Of a stretch of DNA of 64,000 nt, positions 1 to 8,766 are shown piece after piece. Location: contig JAFKFM010000007.1 of the NCBI GenBank assembly GCA_017308135.1, positions 514,001 through 578,000 on the forward strand, given 5' to 3'. Made by a program: the position numbers and the translations under genes. This DNA comes from Alphaproteobacteria bacterium (lineage in GTDB: Bacteria > Pseudomonadota > Alphaproteobacteria > CACIAM-22H2). The stretch's first letter is position 1. Each line of letters starts with the position of its first letter. The notes below the pieces were generated by a model that did not search any database, was not told the origin of the DNA, and was given only the letters and a program-made list of their open reading frames with translations.

Positions 1-1
1 G

Positions 2-649
2 CGCGACCAAAGCTATTTCCTGTTCGCGACGACGCGCGAACAGCTCGATTTTTTGCGCTTCCCCTTGGGCGCCATGCCCAAGACGCAAGTGCGCGCCGAG
101 GCCGAACGTTTGGGCCTGCCCGTCGCTTCCAAGCCCGACAGCCAGGACATCTGCTTCGTGCCCGACGGCAATTACGCCAAGCTCGTCGAGCGTTTGAAAC
201 CCGGTGCGGCGGAGCCCGGCGACATCGTCGATCTGCAGGGCAATGTGCTGGGCCGCCACGAAGGCACGATCCATTACACGATCGGCCAGCGGCGTGGGTT
301 GGCGTTGTCGCAATCGCGCGGTCCCGATGCCGAGCCGCTTTACGTCCTGCGCGTCGATCCCGAATTGAAGCGCGTGGTCGTCGGTCCGCGCGAAGCGCTC
401 GCCGAACGGCGCGTGGCATTGGCGGGTGTGAATTGGCTCGGGCCGCGCGCGATCGAAGCGGCCGATGTCGCCGTGAAGATCCGCTCCACCACCTCGCCCA
501 AGCAAGCGCATCTCGAACGCGGGGAAGGGGACAAGGCTGAGCTTGTTCTGGCTGAGCCGGAGTACGGTGTCGCCGCCGGCCAAGCCGCCGTGTTCTATGA
601 CGGTCACCGCGTGCTCGGTGGCGGCTGGATTCAGCGCAAGCAAAAGTAA
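2..649 (+). CDS. mnmA: tRNA-specific 2-thiouridylase MnmA, C-terminal part (5' end outside window)
   Basis: MnmA thiolates U34 of tRNA Glu, Gln and Lys in the cytoplasm, using ATP and sulfur relayed from a desulfurase. The reading frame is already open at base 2 and enters with the family sequence RDQSYFLF, so the N-terminal PP-loop ATPase part lies upstream of the window. The segment present includes [10 protein letters not shown], which carries the catalytic persulfide cysteine of the family, then the [13 protein letters not shown] central domain and the C-terminal beta-barrel ending in [10 protein letters not shown]. It stops at TAA 647-649. No terminator hairpin is visible before the hemP leader. 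Confidence 0.95.
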   Translation, partial: RDQSYFLFATTREQLDFLRFPLGAMPKTQVRAEAERLGLPVASKPDSQDICFVPDGNYAKLVERLKPGAAEPGDIVDLQGNVLGRHEGTIHYTIGQRRGLALSQSRGPDAEPLYVLRVDPELKRVVVGPREALAERRVALAGVNWLGPRAIEAADVAVKIRSTTSPKQAHLERGEGDKAELVLAEPEYGVAAGQAAVFYDGHRVLGGGWIQRKQK

Positions 650-705
650 AAAACGACGACTTTTCAAAATATTAAGGGCGTTACAATCTATATTGAGAAT
701 GCTAG

Positions 706-720
706 TGCGAATCATTTGCA
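706..720. promoter_or_regulatory. Fur/Irr-like 7-1-7 operator upstream of hemP
   Basis: TGCGAAT-C-ATTTGCA is an inverted repeat with 6 of 7 matching arm positions, and it lies 30 bp before the hemP start. Its 7-1-7 form and the CAT/ATT core resemble Fur-type iron boxes. The downstream genes are all for heme acquisition, so iron repression here is a reasonable inference. A TATATT sequence at 689-694 could be the -10, but no convincing -35 is seen. Confidence 0.6.
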
Positions 721-750
721 TTTAAGATTCGCCGGTGCTATTTCACCCCC

Positions 751-930
751 ATGCGTCGCAGCAACTCGACTGCCCCCGTTGCCGCGCCCGCCGATACGCC
801 GCCCGACGCCGAACTTACGGTCGACAGCCGCGAATTATTGGCGGGGCGGTCCGAAGTGAAGATCGTCCATGCCGGATCGATCTATCGGCTGAAGGTAACG
901 GGTGCGGGAAAGCTGCTACTGACCAAGTGA
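751..930 (+). CDS. hemP: Hemin uptake protein HemP
   Basis: This small protein of 59 residues has the HemP pattern in its second half: SRELLAGRSEV, then a hydrophobic stretch with YRLKVT, and the terminal GKLLLTK typical of the family. The first 22 residues are a disordered, Ala/Pro-rich leader. HemP proteins head heme-uptake loci in many proteobacteria; in Burkholderia HemP/HmuP is described as a regulator needed for receptor expression. Here it is the first gene of the heme locus, directly behind a Fur-like palindrome and 98 bp before the receptor. The ATG at 751 is the only sensible start. Confidence 0.88.
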   Translation: MRRSNSTAPVAAPADTPPDAELTVDSRELLAGRSEVKIVHAGSIYRLKVTGAGKLLLTK

Positions 931-948
931 CCTAAACAATCTTCGACC

Positions 949-996
949 CAGCCAGCCAGCCAAGCGGGGCGTAATGCTCCGGACAAGCCAGCCAGC
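949..996 (+). repeat. CAGC-rich short repeats and weak hairpin in hemP-receptor gap
   Basis: The gap holds two runs of an AGCC repeat (949-962 and 986-996). Between them GGGGC-GTAAT-GCTCC can pair with one G-U. It may be an mRNA leader structure ahead of the receptor gene, but no known element is recognised. Confidence 0.3.
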
Positions 997-1028
997 AACG
1001 GTCTCCAAGTTCAAGGAGTCCGCCTATC

Positions 1029-3041
1029 ATGTTGGCACGCCGTCCGGCGCTGAGCTGCGCCATCCCCGCTTTGCTCGTCTTCACCGCCGTCGCCCATGCG
1101 CAAACGGCGCCGGTCACGGCGCTCGACGCCGTCACCACCTCCGCCACGCGCACCGAAAAGGTCGCGGGCGACGTCGCGGGTTCCGTCTCGGTCGTCGACC
1201 GCGAGGAGATCGAGCGCCGCCAGCCGCAAAGCATCGACGATCTGGTCAAGGATATGCCCGGCGTCGAAACCAACGGCGTGCCGCGCAACACCGTGCGCCA
1301 GTTCACCGTGCGCGGTCTGTCGGACGAGCGCGTGGTGCTGCGCGTCGATGGCGTGCGCAACAATTTCAACGCCGGCCATCGCGGCCGCGTGTTCCTCGAA
1401 CCCGATCTGCTGAAGAGCATGGACGTCTCGCGCGGCCCCGGCGCGCTGCTGTTCGGTTCGGGGGCGCTGGGCGGTGCGGTCAATATGCGCACGGTCGACG
1501 CCGAGGACATTCTGAAGCCCGGCGCCAATTTCGGCGGCCGCGCGCGCGTCGGCTACCAGACGAACAATTCCTCGCGCCTTGCAAGTCTGACCGGCGCTAC
1601 CCGCGGCTACGGCGGCGAGATCGTCGGCAACGTCACGCGCCGCGGCAACGGCAACTACACGGACGGGCGCGGTATCGACATTCCCTATTCGGGCGACGAG
1701 GTGTGGAGCGGGCTGCTGAAGGGCGGCTACGACGTGGGCAACGGCCACAAGATCGGCATTTCCACGCTGCTCTACGCCGACGACCACACGATTCCGCGCG
1801 ACGCCAATCTCGGCAACGCGACGACGACCAGCACGATCGTCGACCGCGACACGAAGCAGCGCAGCTTCTCGGTCAATTGGGCCTACGCGGCACCCTCGAC
1901 GCCGCTGGTCGACCTGAAGACCGTCGTCTATCGCAACGAAGTCGATATCTACGAAAAGCGCGTCCTGCCCGCGACGGCGATCGAAAAGGACGACACCGAT
2001 CTGCGCACCAACGGCTTCGACATCCAGAACACGTCGCGCTTCTCGCTGTTCGGCGCCGAGAAGAACGCGCTGACGATCGGCGTGGACGGTTATCGCGACG
2101 AGCAGTCGAGCCGGCGCAACGGCGCGCGCCGCACCGAATATCCCAACGCCGATCAAACCGTGTTCGGCACGTTCCTCCAGAACGAGATCGAGATCGGCAA
2201 GGTTACGATCGTGCCGGGCGTGCGCTACGACCGGTTCGAGCAATCTTCCTTCGGCAATCCGACGCAAAAAAGCGACGAGCGCGTGTCGCCCAAGGCGTCG
2301 GTCGCCTATCAGGTCACGCCATGGGCGGCACCCTACGTGTCCTACGCCGAAGCGTTCCGCGTGCCGTCGCTGACCGAGCGTTACGTCAGCGGCCAGCACT
2401 TCCCCGGCAACAATTTCGTGCCCAATCCGAATCTGAAGCCGGAAACGTCCTTCAACAAGGAAGGCGGCGTGAATTTCCGCTTCTCCGACGTGTTCGCCGC
2501 GCGCGACCGCCTGCGCGTGCGCGCCGCGTACTTCGTCAACGATCTGGAGGATTACATCCAGCAGGTCGTGGGATCGACGACGACGACCACGACCAATGTG
2601 CGCGAAGCGCGCATCCAGGGCTTCGAGGGCGAGGCGCGCTACGATTCGGGCCGCTGGTTCGGCACGGTCGGCACGTCGATCCTGCGCGGCGAGAACCGCG
2701 TGACGAAGCTGCCTTTGACCGACACGCCCGCCGACAAGGTGACGCTCGGCCTTGGCCATCGCTGGCTGGAATGGGGTTTGACGCTGGGCGGGCGCGTGAC
2801 CGCCAGCGCGCGTCAGGATCGCGTGTCGGGCACGCAGCCAGTGACCGGCGGCTATGCCGTGTGGGATCTCTACGCGAGCTGGACGCCCGAAGACACGTTC
2901 CTGCGCGACTTCACGATCGACGCGGGCGTGGATAACGTCTTCAACAAGGTCTATCGCCGCTCCAACTGGAACTCGGCCACGCCGGCCGCGTTCTACGAAA
3001 CGGGGCGCAACGCCAAGCTCGCGTTGACCTATAAGTTCTGA
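1029..3041 (+). CDS. hmuR: TonB-dependent heme/hemoglobin receptor
   Basis: This outer-membrane receptor has 670 residues, normal for the TonB-dependent hemoglobin/transferrin/lactoferrin family. A signal peptide covers about residues 1-25 (cleavage after AHA). The plug follows with SVSVVDREEIERR, DDLVKDMPGVE and FTVRGLSDERVVLRVDGVR, then a 22-strand-type barrel ending in the aromatic LALTYKF signal read by the BAM machinery. AAGGAG at 1013-1018 fixes the start at 1029. It would carry heme, or heme from hemoproteins, into the periplasm using TonB energy. The next gene is a TonB 4 bp downstream and hmuSTUV follows, which supports heme as substrate. The symbol is by context; the exact ligand cannot be read from sequence. 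Confidence 0.92.
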   Translation: MLARRPALSCAIPALLVFTAVAHAQTAPVTALDAVTTSATRTEKVAGDVAGSVSVVDREEIERRQPQSIDDLVKDMPGVETNGVPRNTVRQFTVRGLSDERVVLRVDGVRNNFNAGHRGRVFLEPDLLKSMDVSRGPGALLFGSGALGGAVNMRTVDAEDILKPGANFGGRARVGYQTNNSSRLASLTGATRGYGGEIVGNVTRRGNGNYTDGRGIDIPYSGDEVWSGLLKGGYDVGNGHKIGISTLLYADDHTIPRDANLGNATTTSTIVDRDTKQRSFSVNWAYAAPSTPLVDLKTVVYRNEVDIYEKRVLPATAIEKDDTDLRTNGFDIQNTSRFSLFGAEKNALTIGVDGYRDEQSSRRNGARRTEYPNADQTVFGTFLQNEIEIGKVTIVPGVRYDRFEQSSFGNPTQKSDERVSPKASVAYQVTPWAAPYVSYAEAFRVPSLTERYVSGQHFPGNNFVPNPNLKPETSFNKEGGVNFRFSDVFAARDRLRVRAAYFVNDLEDYIQQVVGSTTTTTTNVREARIQGFEGEARYDSGRWFGTVGTSILRGENRVTKLPLTDTPADKVTLGLGHRWLEWGLTLGGRVTASARQDRVSGTQPVTGGYAVWDLYASWTPEDTFLRDFTIDAGVDNVFNKVYRRSNWNSATPAAFYETGRNAKLALTYKF

Positions 3042-3045
3042 CGCG

Positions 3046-3864
3046 ATGGCGATGACGGCGACATCGCGATCCGGATTGGACCCGCGCGCGGCACTTGGTT
3101 CTCTGCTCGCGCACGGGCTCCTGTTCGGCGCGGTCGCCGCCGCGGCCACGCTGGGGGGCGTGGCCGCACCGCCATCGGAACGCGTGATCGAGTTGATCGA
3201 GATCGCGATTGCCGCGCCGAACGAAGCGCCCCTTGCGGCCCCCATCGAAGCGCCGGTCGTGACGCAAGCGGCGGCGCCCGAGCCCATCGTCGAGCCGGTT
3301 GCCGTCGAGCCACCGCCGCCCGTGCTTGAGCCGATCCTCGAGCAAGTCGCGGAACTGCCCGAACCGCCGCCGCCAATTGCCAAGCCGGTTCCGAAGCCGC
3401 GACCCAAGCCAGTGGCGCGCAAACCGGTCGAGGCGCCACCCGCACCGGCGCAAGTGCCCGAGCCCGTTCACGCCGCTGCGCCGACGCCCGCACCCGCGCC
3501 CATCGTCGCGGCACCCCTTCCAAGCGCCGCCCCGGAATCCGTGCCGCAAACAGCCGCCGCGGCGGCACCGGCGGCGAACGAAATCATGGTCACGACCGAC
3601 GCGCGGTTCCGCGCGCGGCCGGCCGCCCCGGAATATCCGCCGCGCGCGCGCCAAATGGGCGTCGAAGGCACCACGGTGCTGCGCGCGCTCGTCGGCGAAA
3701 CCGGCGACACGCTCGAACTCGTCGTCTGGCAAGGCTCCGGGATGCGCCTGCTCGACGAAGCCGCCTTGGCCGCCGCGCGCCAATGGCGGTTCGAACCGGC
3801 TCGGCGCGGCGACCGGCTGCTCACCGCCTGGGTCGAAGTGCCGGTGCGTTTCATTTTGCGTTGA
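3046..3864 (+). CDS. tonB: Energy transducer TonB dedicated to heme uptake
   Basis: A 272-residue TonB with the standard order: one N-terminal membrane helix at about residues 15-38, a Pro/Glu/Lys-rich periplasmic spacer (about 45-180, many PEPxP and KPVPKP units), and a C-terminal TonB domain with YPPRARQMGVEGTTVLRALV and the terminal AARQWRFEPAR motif. It passes proton-motive energy to the receptor plug. It starts 4 bp after the receptor stop. No exbB or exbD lies beside it, so it presumably uses a motor encoded elsewhere. Confidence 0.92.
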   Translation: MAMTATSRSGLDPRAALGSLLAHGLLFGAVAAAATLGGVAAPPSERVIELIEIAIAAPNEAPLAAPIEAPVVTQAAAPEPIVEPVAVEPPPPVLEPILEQVAELPEPPPPIAKPVPKPRPKPVARKPVEAPPAPAQVPEPVHAAAPTPAPAPIVAAPLPSAAPESVPQTAAAAAPAANEIMVTTDARFRARPAAPEYPPRARQMGVEGTTVLRALVGETGDTLELVVWQGSGMRLLDEAALAAARQWRFEPARRGDRLLTAWVEVPVRFILR

Positions 3865-3878
3865 CGAAGGGAGTCATC

Positions 3879-4934
3879 ATGTCCGTCCAACCGATCCAAA
3901 CCGATCTCGCCGCGCGCCGCGCCGCTTTGCTCGCCGCCGAACCCAAGCTGCGCGCCTACGATGTGGCGCAGAAGCTGGGCGTGGGCGAAGCAGCACTGCT
4001 ACCGATCGACAACTCCGCCGTCGTCACGCGCCTCAAACCCGAATTCACCGCGATGTTGGCGCGTTTCAAGGACCTCGGCCGTGTGATGGCGCTGACGCGC
4101 AACGAATCCGTCGTGCACGAACGCAAGGGCGTGTACGAGAATTTCTCGGCCGATGGTGGCCATGTCGGTCTCGTGCTCGGGCCCGATATCGATCTGCGCC
4201 TGTTCCTCGGCCAGTGGAAATTCGGCTACGCAGTGGCGCCGAAGGATGCGCAGCGCCACCCCAGCCTGCAATTCTTCGACGCTTCCGGCGACGCCGTGCA
4301 CAAGGTGCATGCGCTGGCGGAGACCGACATGGCAGCGTGGAACCGCTTGGTCGCGGATTTCACGGCGCCTGCCGAAGTCGAAGCGCCGATCTTCGCCGCG
4401 CGCGCCGCGAAGAAGGCGGAAAAGCCCGATGCCGAGATCGACGCCAAGGCGCTGCGCGACGGCTGGAAATCGCTGAAGGATACGCACGACTTCTTCGGTT
4501 TGGTGCGCAAAGTTGGCGCCTCGCGCCTGCAAGCGATGCGCTTGGCGGGCACGGAATTGGCGCAGCCTTTGGCGCCGTCCGATCTGCGCGCGACGCTGGA
4601 GCGTGCTTCGGCGAGCAACACGCCGATCATGGTGTTCGTCGGCAATCCCGGCTGCATCCAGATTCATACCGGGCCCGTCTCCAAGATCGTGCCGATGGGT
4701 ACGTGGATCAACGTGATGGACCCCGCATTCAATCTGCATCTGCGCGAGGACCGCATCGGCTCGGTCTGGCTAGTGCGCAAGCCGACGAGCGACGGCGTCG
4801 TCACCTCGGTCGAAGTGTTCGACAAGCAGGGCGAGAACATCGCCATGTTGTTCGGCGCGCGCAAACCCGGCAAACCCGAACTGCCCGAATGGCGCGAACT
4901 CGCCGAATCGCTGGTCGGCCGCGCGGCCGCCTGA
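3879..4934 (+). CDS. hmuS: Hemin-degrading factor, HemS/HmuS family
   Basis: A cytoplasmic heme-handling protein of 351 residues, the usual size, made of two tandem HemS-type repeats. Conserved pieces include LGRVMALTRNESVVHERKG and LFLGQWKFGYAV in the first half, and GCIQIHTGP with HLREDRIGSVWLVRKP in the second. HmuS/HemS proteins bind incoming heme and in several species break it down to release iron. The ATG at 3879 is preceded by GAAGGGAG. The open frame continues upstream over the tonB end, but that part does not resemble the family. It lies 14 bp after tonB and 4 bp before hmuT. Confidence 0.93.
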   Translation: MSVQPIQTDLAARRAALLAAEPKLRAYDVAQKLGVGEAALLPIDNSAVVTRLKPEFTAMLARFKDLGRVMALTRNESVVHERKGVYENFSADGGHVGLVLGPDIDLRLFLGQWKFGYAVAPKDAQRHPSLQFFDASGDAVHKVHALAETDMAAWNRLVADFTAPAEVEAPIFAARAAKKAEKPDAEIDAKALRDGWKSLKDTHDFFGLVRKVGASRLQAMRLAGTELAQPLAPSDLRATLERASASNTPIMVFVGNPGCIQIHTGPVSKIVPMGTWINVMDPAFNLHLREDRIGSVWLVRKPTSDGVVTSVEVFDKQGENIAMLFGARKPGKPELPEWRELAESLVGRAAA

Positions 4935-4938
4935 CGCG

Positions 4939-5814
4939 ATGCGCAACCTTCTCCTTGCGGCGGCGCTGACTGTTGCCGGCGCCGTTCCGGCTTTCGCCGA
5001 GCCGCCCCAGCGCATCGTCGTCGCGGGTAACGGGCTGACGGAGATCGTCTACGCACTGGGCGCGGGCGATCGCGTCGCCGCGGTCGATACGACCAGCCTA
5101 TACCCGAAGCGCGCGCAGGAATTGCCGAAGGTCGGTTATCTGCGCGCGTTGGCGGCGGAAGGCATTCTTTCGCTCAAGCCGGATTTGCTGCTCGTGACGG
5201 ACGATGCGGGCCCGCCGGCGGTGTTGGCGCAGATGGCGAGGGCGGGATTGCGCGTGGTGAAGGCGCGCGAAGGACATTCGGCCGAGATTTTGGCCGAACG
5301 CGTTCGAATGGTCGGTTCGATCCTCGAACGCGGCGATGCGGCGGACGAATTGGAACGGGGCCTCGCGGCGGATTTCGCGACGCTCGCCCAATCGCTCGCC
5401 GCGTCGCCGACGCGTCCGCGAATCGTGTTCGTGCTGTCGGCGGGCGGCGGGGCGCCTCTCGCGGCGGGCGCGGAAACCTCGGCCGAAGCGATCTTCAAAC
5501 TCGCGGGGGCGGTCAACGCGATCGATGGCTACAAGGGCTATAAGCCGCTTTCGGCCGAAGCGTTGGCGGGCTCGGGCGCCACGGTGATCGTCACCGTCAC
5601 GCATTCGTTGCAAGCCTTGGGCGGCGAAGCGGCGATGCGCGGTCTTCCGCAATTCGCCGGTGCCAAGAGTATGCGCGTCGTCGCGTTCGATGGCGATTAT
5701 TTGCTCGGCTTCGGCCCGCGCACGGCGCATGCGGCGCGCGACTTGGCGGCCGCGCTGCGCCCGAACGAAACGATCGCCAAGCTGCCCGAACGGCCCTGGG
5801 TTGCCGCACCATGA
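4939..5814 (+). CDS. hmuT: Hemin ABC transporter periplasmic binding protein HmuT
   Basis: A 291-residue binding protein of the class III (BtuF/HmuT) type. The signal peptide spans about residues 1-20 (AFA cleavage). The mature part begins with RIVVAGNGLTEIVYALGAGDRV, the usual family opening, followed by the single-helix-linked two-lobe fold. A conserved Tyr near LYPKRAQELPKVGYLR is a plausible heme axial ligand, as in other HmuT proteins. It delivers heme from the receptor to HmuUV. Its stop overlaps the hmuU start by 4 bp. Confidence 0.93.
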   Translation: MRNLLLAAALTVAGAVPAFAEPPQRIVVAGNGLTEIVYALGAGDRVAAVDTTSLYPKRAQELPKVGYLRALAAEGILSLKPDLLLVTDDAGPPAVLAQMARAGLRVVKAREGHSAEILAERVRMVGSILERGDAADELERGLAADFATLAQSLAASPTRPRIVFVLSAGGGAPLAAGAETSAEAIFKLAGAVNAIDGYKGYKPLSAEALAGSGATVIVTVTHSLQALGGEAAMRGLPQFAGAKSMRVVAFDGDYLLGFGPRTAHAARDLAAALRPNETIAKLPERPWVAAP

Positions 5815-6821
5815 CGATGCGCCCGGTCGTCGTCGCGGGGGCGTGGTTGTTGGCGGCGTGTCTGGCCGCCTTGTCGCTGGGGCCGTCGCGCATTCCGCCC
5901 ACCGACGTGGCGGTGGCGTTGCTGCATGGCGCCGGATTGGATTTCAGCGTCGACGAGCGCACGCTCGCCATCGTCGCCTCTCTTCGTTTGCCGCGCATGC
6001 TGATGGCGGCGCTGGTCGGCGGCATGTTGGCGTTGGCGGGAGCGACGTTGCAGGGTCTGTTCCGCAATCCGCTCGCCGATCCGGGCGTGCTCGGCATCAC
6101 CGGTGGCGCCACGCTCGGCGCCGTTACGGCGATCTTCTTTGGGGCGAGCGCCATGGGCGGGGCCGTTTTGCCGCTGGCGGGATTCGCCGGCGCGCTTGCG
6201 GCCGCGATCGCGGTCGATCGATTGGCGCGCGTCGACGGACGCATTCCGGTCGCGTCGCTGCTGCTGTCGGGCATCGCGCTCGAAGCCCTGTCGCGTGCGC
6301 TGACCGGCGTGTTGATCTACGCCTCCGACGATCGGCAGTTGCGCGACATCACCTTGTGGCTGCTGGGCAGTTACGCCGGCGCCTCGTGGGATCGCTTGAT
6401 GCTGATCGCACCCTTCGCGCTTCTGGCGGCCGGCACATTGCCGTTTTTCGCGCGCGGCCTCGACGCGCTGATGCTGGGCGAGCGCGAAGCGGGGCATCTC
6501 GGCATTCCGGTCGAAACGTTGAAGCGCTTGGCCGTCGGCGTCGCGGCGTTGGGCGTGGGCGCCGTGGTATCGGTCGCGGGACCGGTTGGTTTCGTCGGCT
6601 TGGTCGTGCCGCATCTCGTGCGATTGACGCACGGGCCCGGCCATCGCCGCTTGATCCCGCTCGCGGCGGCTTATGGCGCGGCGTTGTCGGTCGCGGCGGA
6701 TACGCTCGCGCGCATCCTCGTCGCGCCGGCCGAGCTACCGGTCGGTCTCGTCACCGCGGCGATCGGCGCGCCCTTCTTCGCCTTCCTGATCCGGCGCGAG
6801 AAGCGCCGCTTGGCCGCATGA
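5811..6821 (+). CDS. hmuU: Hemin ABC transporter permease HmuU
   Basis: A FecCD-family inner-membrane permease of 336 residues with about ten hydrophobic helices. Family landmarks are LRLPRMLMAALVGGMLALAGATLQ near residue 60, NPLADPGVLGITGGA, and the cytoplasmic coupling loop and GPVGFVGLVVPHLVR near residue 260. It forms the heme channel as a dimer with HmuV on the inside and HmuT outside. Both ends overlap neighbours by 4 bp, indicating translational coupling. Confidence 0.95.
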   Translation: MTMRPVVVAGAWLLAACLAALSLGPSRIPPTDVAVALLHGAGLDFSVDERTLAIVASLRLPRMLMAALVGGMLALAGATLQGLFRNPLADPGVLGITGGATLGAVTAIFFGASAMGGAVLPLAGFAGALAAAIAVDRLARVDGRIPVASLLLSGIALEALSRALTGVLIYASDDRQLRDITLWLLGSYAGASWDRLMLIAPFALLAAGTLPFFARGLDALMLGEREAGHLGIPVETLKRLAVGVAALGVGAVVSVAGPVGFVGLVVPHLVRLTHGPGHRRLIPLAAAYGAALSVAADTLARILVAPAELPVGLVTAAIGAPFFAFLIRREKRRLAA

Positions 6822-7597
6822 TCCGCGCGACCGGCATCGTCGTGCGCCGCGCCGGGCGCAACCTTGTGGACGGCGTTTCGCTGTCGCTGGGCGAGGGCGA
6901 GTTCCTCGGCCTGCTCGGGCCCAACGGGGCGGGAAAATCGACATTGCTGCGCGTATTGGCGGGCGAGTTTCCGCCCGAAAGCGGCGGCGTCGAGATCGAC
7001 GGCGCCGATCTCAAATCCTGGCCGCGTGCGGATCTCGCGCGCCGCCGCGCCGTGCTACCCCAGCATGCGGCCGTGGCGTTCGATATCGACGCGCGCGCGA
7101 TCGTCGAACTCGGCCGCCTGCCACATGAAGGGCGCACGACCAAAGCGGCGGATACGCAAGCCGTGAACGACGCGCTCGATGCGTGCGACGCCGTGCCCCT
7201 CGCATCGCGCGGCTATGCGGCGCTGTCGGGCGGCGAGCAGCAGCGCATCCAACTGGCGCGCGCCTTGGCGCAGATCGGCGGCACGCCGAAGCCGTTGCTG
7301 CTGCTGGACGAGCCGACCTCGAGCCTCGATCTTTCGCATCAGCATGCGGTCTTGAACCTCGCCAAGCGCGTCGCCGCGCAAGGCGGCGCGGTGCTGGCCG
7401 TGCTGCACGATTTGTTTTCGGCGTCGCTGCATTGCCGGCGCGTCGCGGTTCTCGAACGCGGTCGGCTGGTCGCGCGGGGAACGCCCGAAGAAGCGCTCAC
7501 GCCCGATCTTGTGCGGCGCGTATTCGGCGTCGACTCGCGTTGGATCGATCTACCCGGCGGGCAGCGGGCGCTGGCGACCTACCCGATCGCGGCCTAG
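6818..7597 (+). CDS. hmuV: Hemin ABC transporter ATP-binding protein HmuV
   Basis: A 259-residue ATPase with Walker [10 protein letters not shown] at 34-42, Q-loop at LPQHAAV, signature LSGGE at 136-140, Walker B ending LLLLDEP near 160-166, and the switch His in AVLHD. It powers heme import through HmuU. The start at 6818 gives the ATGA overlap with hmuU. The stop TAG shares the four bases CTAG with the stop of the convergent deoB, leaving no room for a terminator between them. Confidence 0.95.
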   Translation: MIRATGIVVRRAGRNLVDGVSLSLGEGEFLGLLGPNGAGKSTLLRVLAGEFPPESGGVEIDGADLKSWPRADLARRRAVLPQHAAVAFDIDARAIVELGRLPHEGRTTKAADTQAVNDALDACDAVPLASRGYAALSGGEQQRIQLARALAQIGGTPKPLLLLDEPTSSLDLSHQHAVLNLAKRVAAQGGAVLAVLHDLFSASLHCRRVAVLERGRLVARGTPEEALTPDLVRRVFGVDSRWIDLPGGQRALATYPIAA

Positions 7598-8766
7598 ACG
7601 AAGCTTTCGCCGTGGGCGAGGGGCTTGAGCCCCAAATGCGCCGCGATGCTTTGGCCGATATCGGCGAAGCTCGACCGAATACCGATATCCTTGCCCGCCA
7701 CACCGGGCCCGAACCACAGCACGGGAATATGCTCGCGCGTGTGATCCGTGCCCTTGAAGGTCGGGTCGCAGCCGTGATCGGCGGTCAGCACGGCGATATC
7801 GCCCGGCTTCATCGCCGCGCGGAACGCCGGCAGCGCCGCATCGAATTCCGCCAAAGCGCGCGCATAGCCGGGCACGTCGCGCCGATGCCCGTAGAGTGAG
7901 TCGAAATCGACGAAATTGGTCATCACGAAGGCGCCGTCCGGCGCTTGCGTCAGCGCTTCCATCGTCGCCGCCATCAACGCCGCGTTGCCGTCGGCTTTGA
8001 TTTCCTTGGTCGGGCCGCTATGGGCGTAGATATCGCCGATCTTGCCGATCGCGTGCATCTCGCGCCCCGCCGCCTTGGCGACGTCGAGCAACGTAGGGGC
8101 GGGCGGCATCACCGCGTAATCCTTGCGATTGCCGGTGCGTTTGAATTCGCCCGCTTTCTCGCCGACGAAGGGCCGCGCGATGACGCGACCGATGCGATAG
8201 GGCTGAACCAGCTCGAACGCGATCTTGCAGACGTCGTAGAGTCGTTGGAGGCCGAAATGCGTTTCGTGCGCGGCGATCTGGAACACGGAATCGGCCGACG
8301 TATAGACGATCGGCTTGCCCGTGCGGATATGTTCTTCGCCCAACTCGTCGAGGATCGTCGTGCCCGAGGCGTGGCAATCGCCGAGCAAACCGGGCAAGCG
8401 CGCCTTCGCGATCAGGGCTTGCGTCAATTCGGCGGGAAAACTCGGCACGGTGTGCGGGAAATAGCCCCAGTCGAATTCGACCGGCACGCCCGCGATCTCC
8501 CAATGGCCCGAAGGCGTGTCCTTCCCGTGCGAACGCTCGCGCGCGGCACCGTAGAGCCCTTCGGGGGCGGGGCCCGCATACGCGCGGCCCGTGGCGCGCG
8601 CATGGGCCGCGTCCAGACCCAGGCGCACGAGATTGGGCACCGACGGCGCCTGCGCATTCTTGATGCTGCCCCAGGTATCGGCCCCCGCATCGCCGAACTT
8701 CGCGGCGTCAGGGGCGGCGCCGATCCCGAAGGAATCCATCACCAGAACGAACGCGCGGGCCATCAC
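7594..8766 (-). CDS. deoB: Phosphopentomutase DeoB
   Basis: DeoB interconverts (deoxy)ribose 1-phosphate and 5-phosphate. The 390 residues open with [19 protein letters not shown], which contributes the first metal ligand and matches the alkaline-phosphatase-like core. The metal site is completed by [19 protein letters not shown] near the C-terminus. The cap region contains GHWEIAGVP. It is the last gene of the nucleoside operon and starts within the deoA stop (ATGA). The product feeds DeoC or the pentose phosphate pathway. Confidence 0.96.
   Translation of the reverse strand: MMARAFVLVMDSFGIGAAPDAAKFGDAGADTWGSIKNAQAPSVPNLVRLGLDAAHARATGRAYAGPAPEGLYGAARERSHGKDTPSGHWEIAGVPVEFDWGYFPHTVPSFPAELTQALIAKARLPGLLGDCHASGTTILDELGEEHIRTGKPIVYTSADSVFQIAAHETHFGLQRLYDVCKIAFELVQPYRIGRVIARPFVGEKAGEFKRTGNRKDYAVMPPAPTLLDVAKAAGREMHAIGKIGDIYAHSGPTKEIKADGNAALMAATMEALTQAPDGAFVMTNFVDFDSLYGHRRDVPGYARALAEFDAALPAFRAAMKPGDIAVLTADHGCDPTFKGTDHTREHIPVLWFGPGVAGKDIGIRSSFADIGQSIAAHLGLKPLAHGESFV

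Noticed and set aside
1011..3422. Very long open frame on the minus strand (about 800 codons) opposite the receptor and tonB genes
   Set aside because: It is a GC-rich mirror of two well-supported plus-strand genes, with low-complexity His/Arg/Ala composition and no domain. Many similar antisense frames occur through the window for the same reason.
3783..3878. Upstream extension of the hmuS frame over the tonB end
   Set aside because: The added residues overlap conserved TonB sequence and do not resemble HemS proteins; the ATG at 3879 has its own ribosome site.
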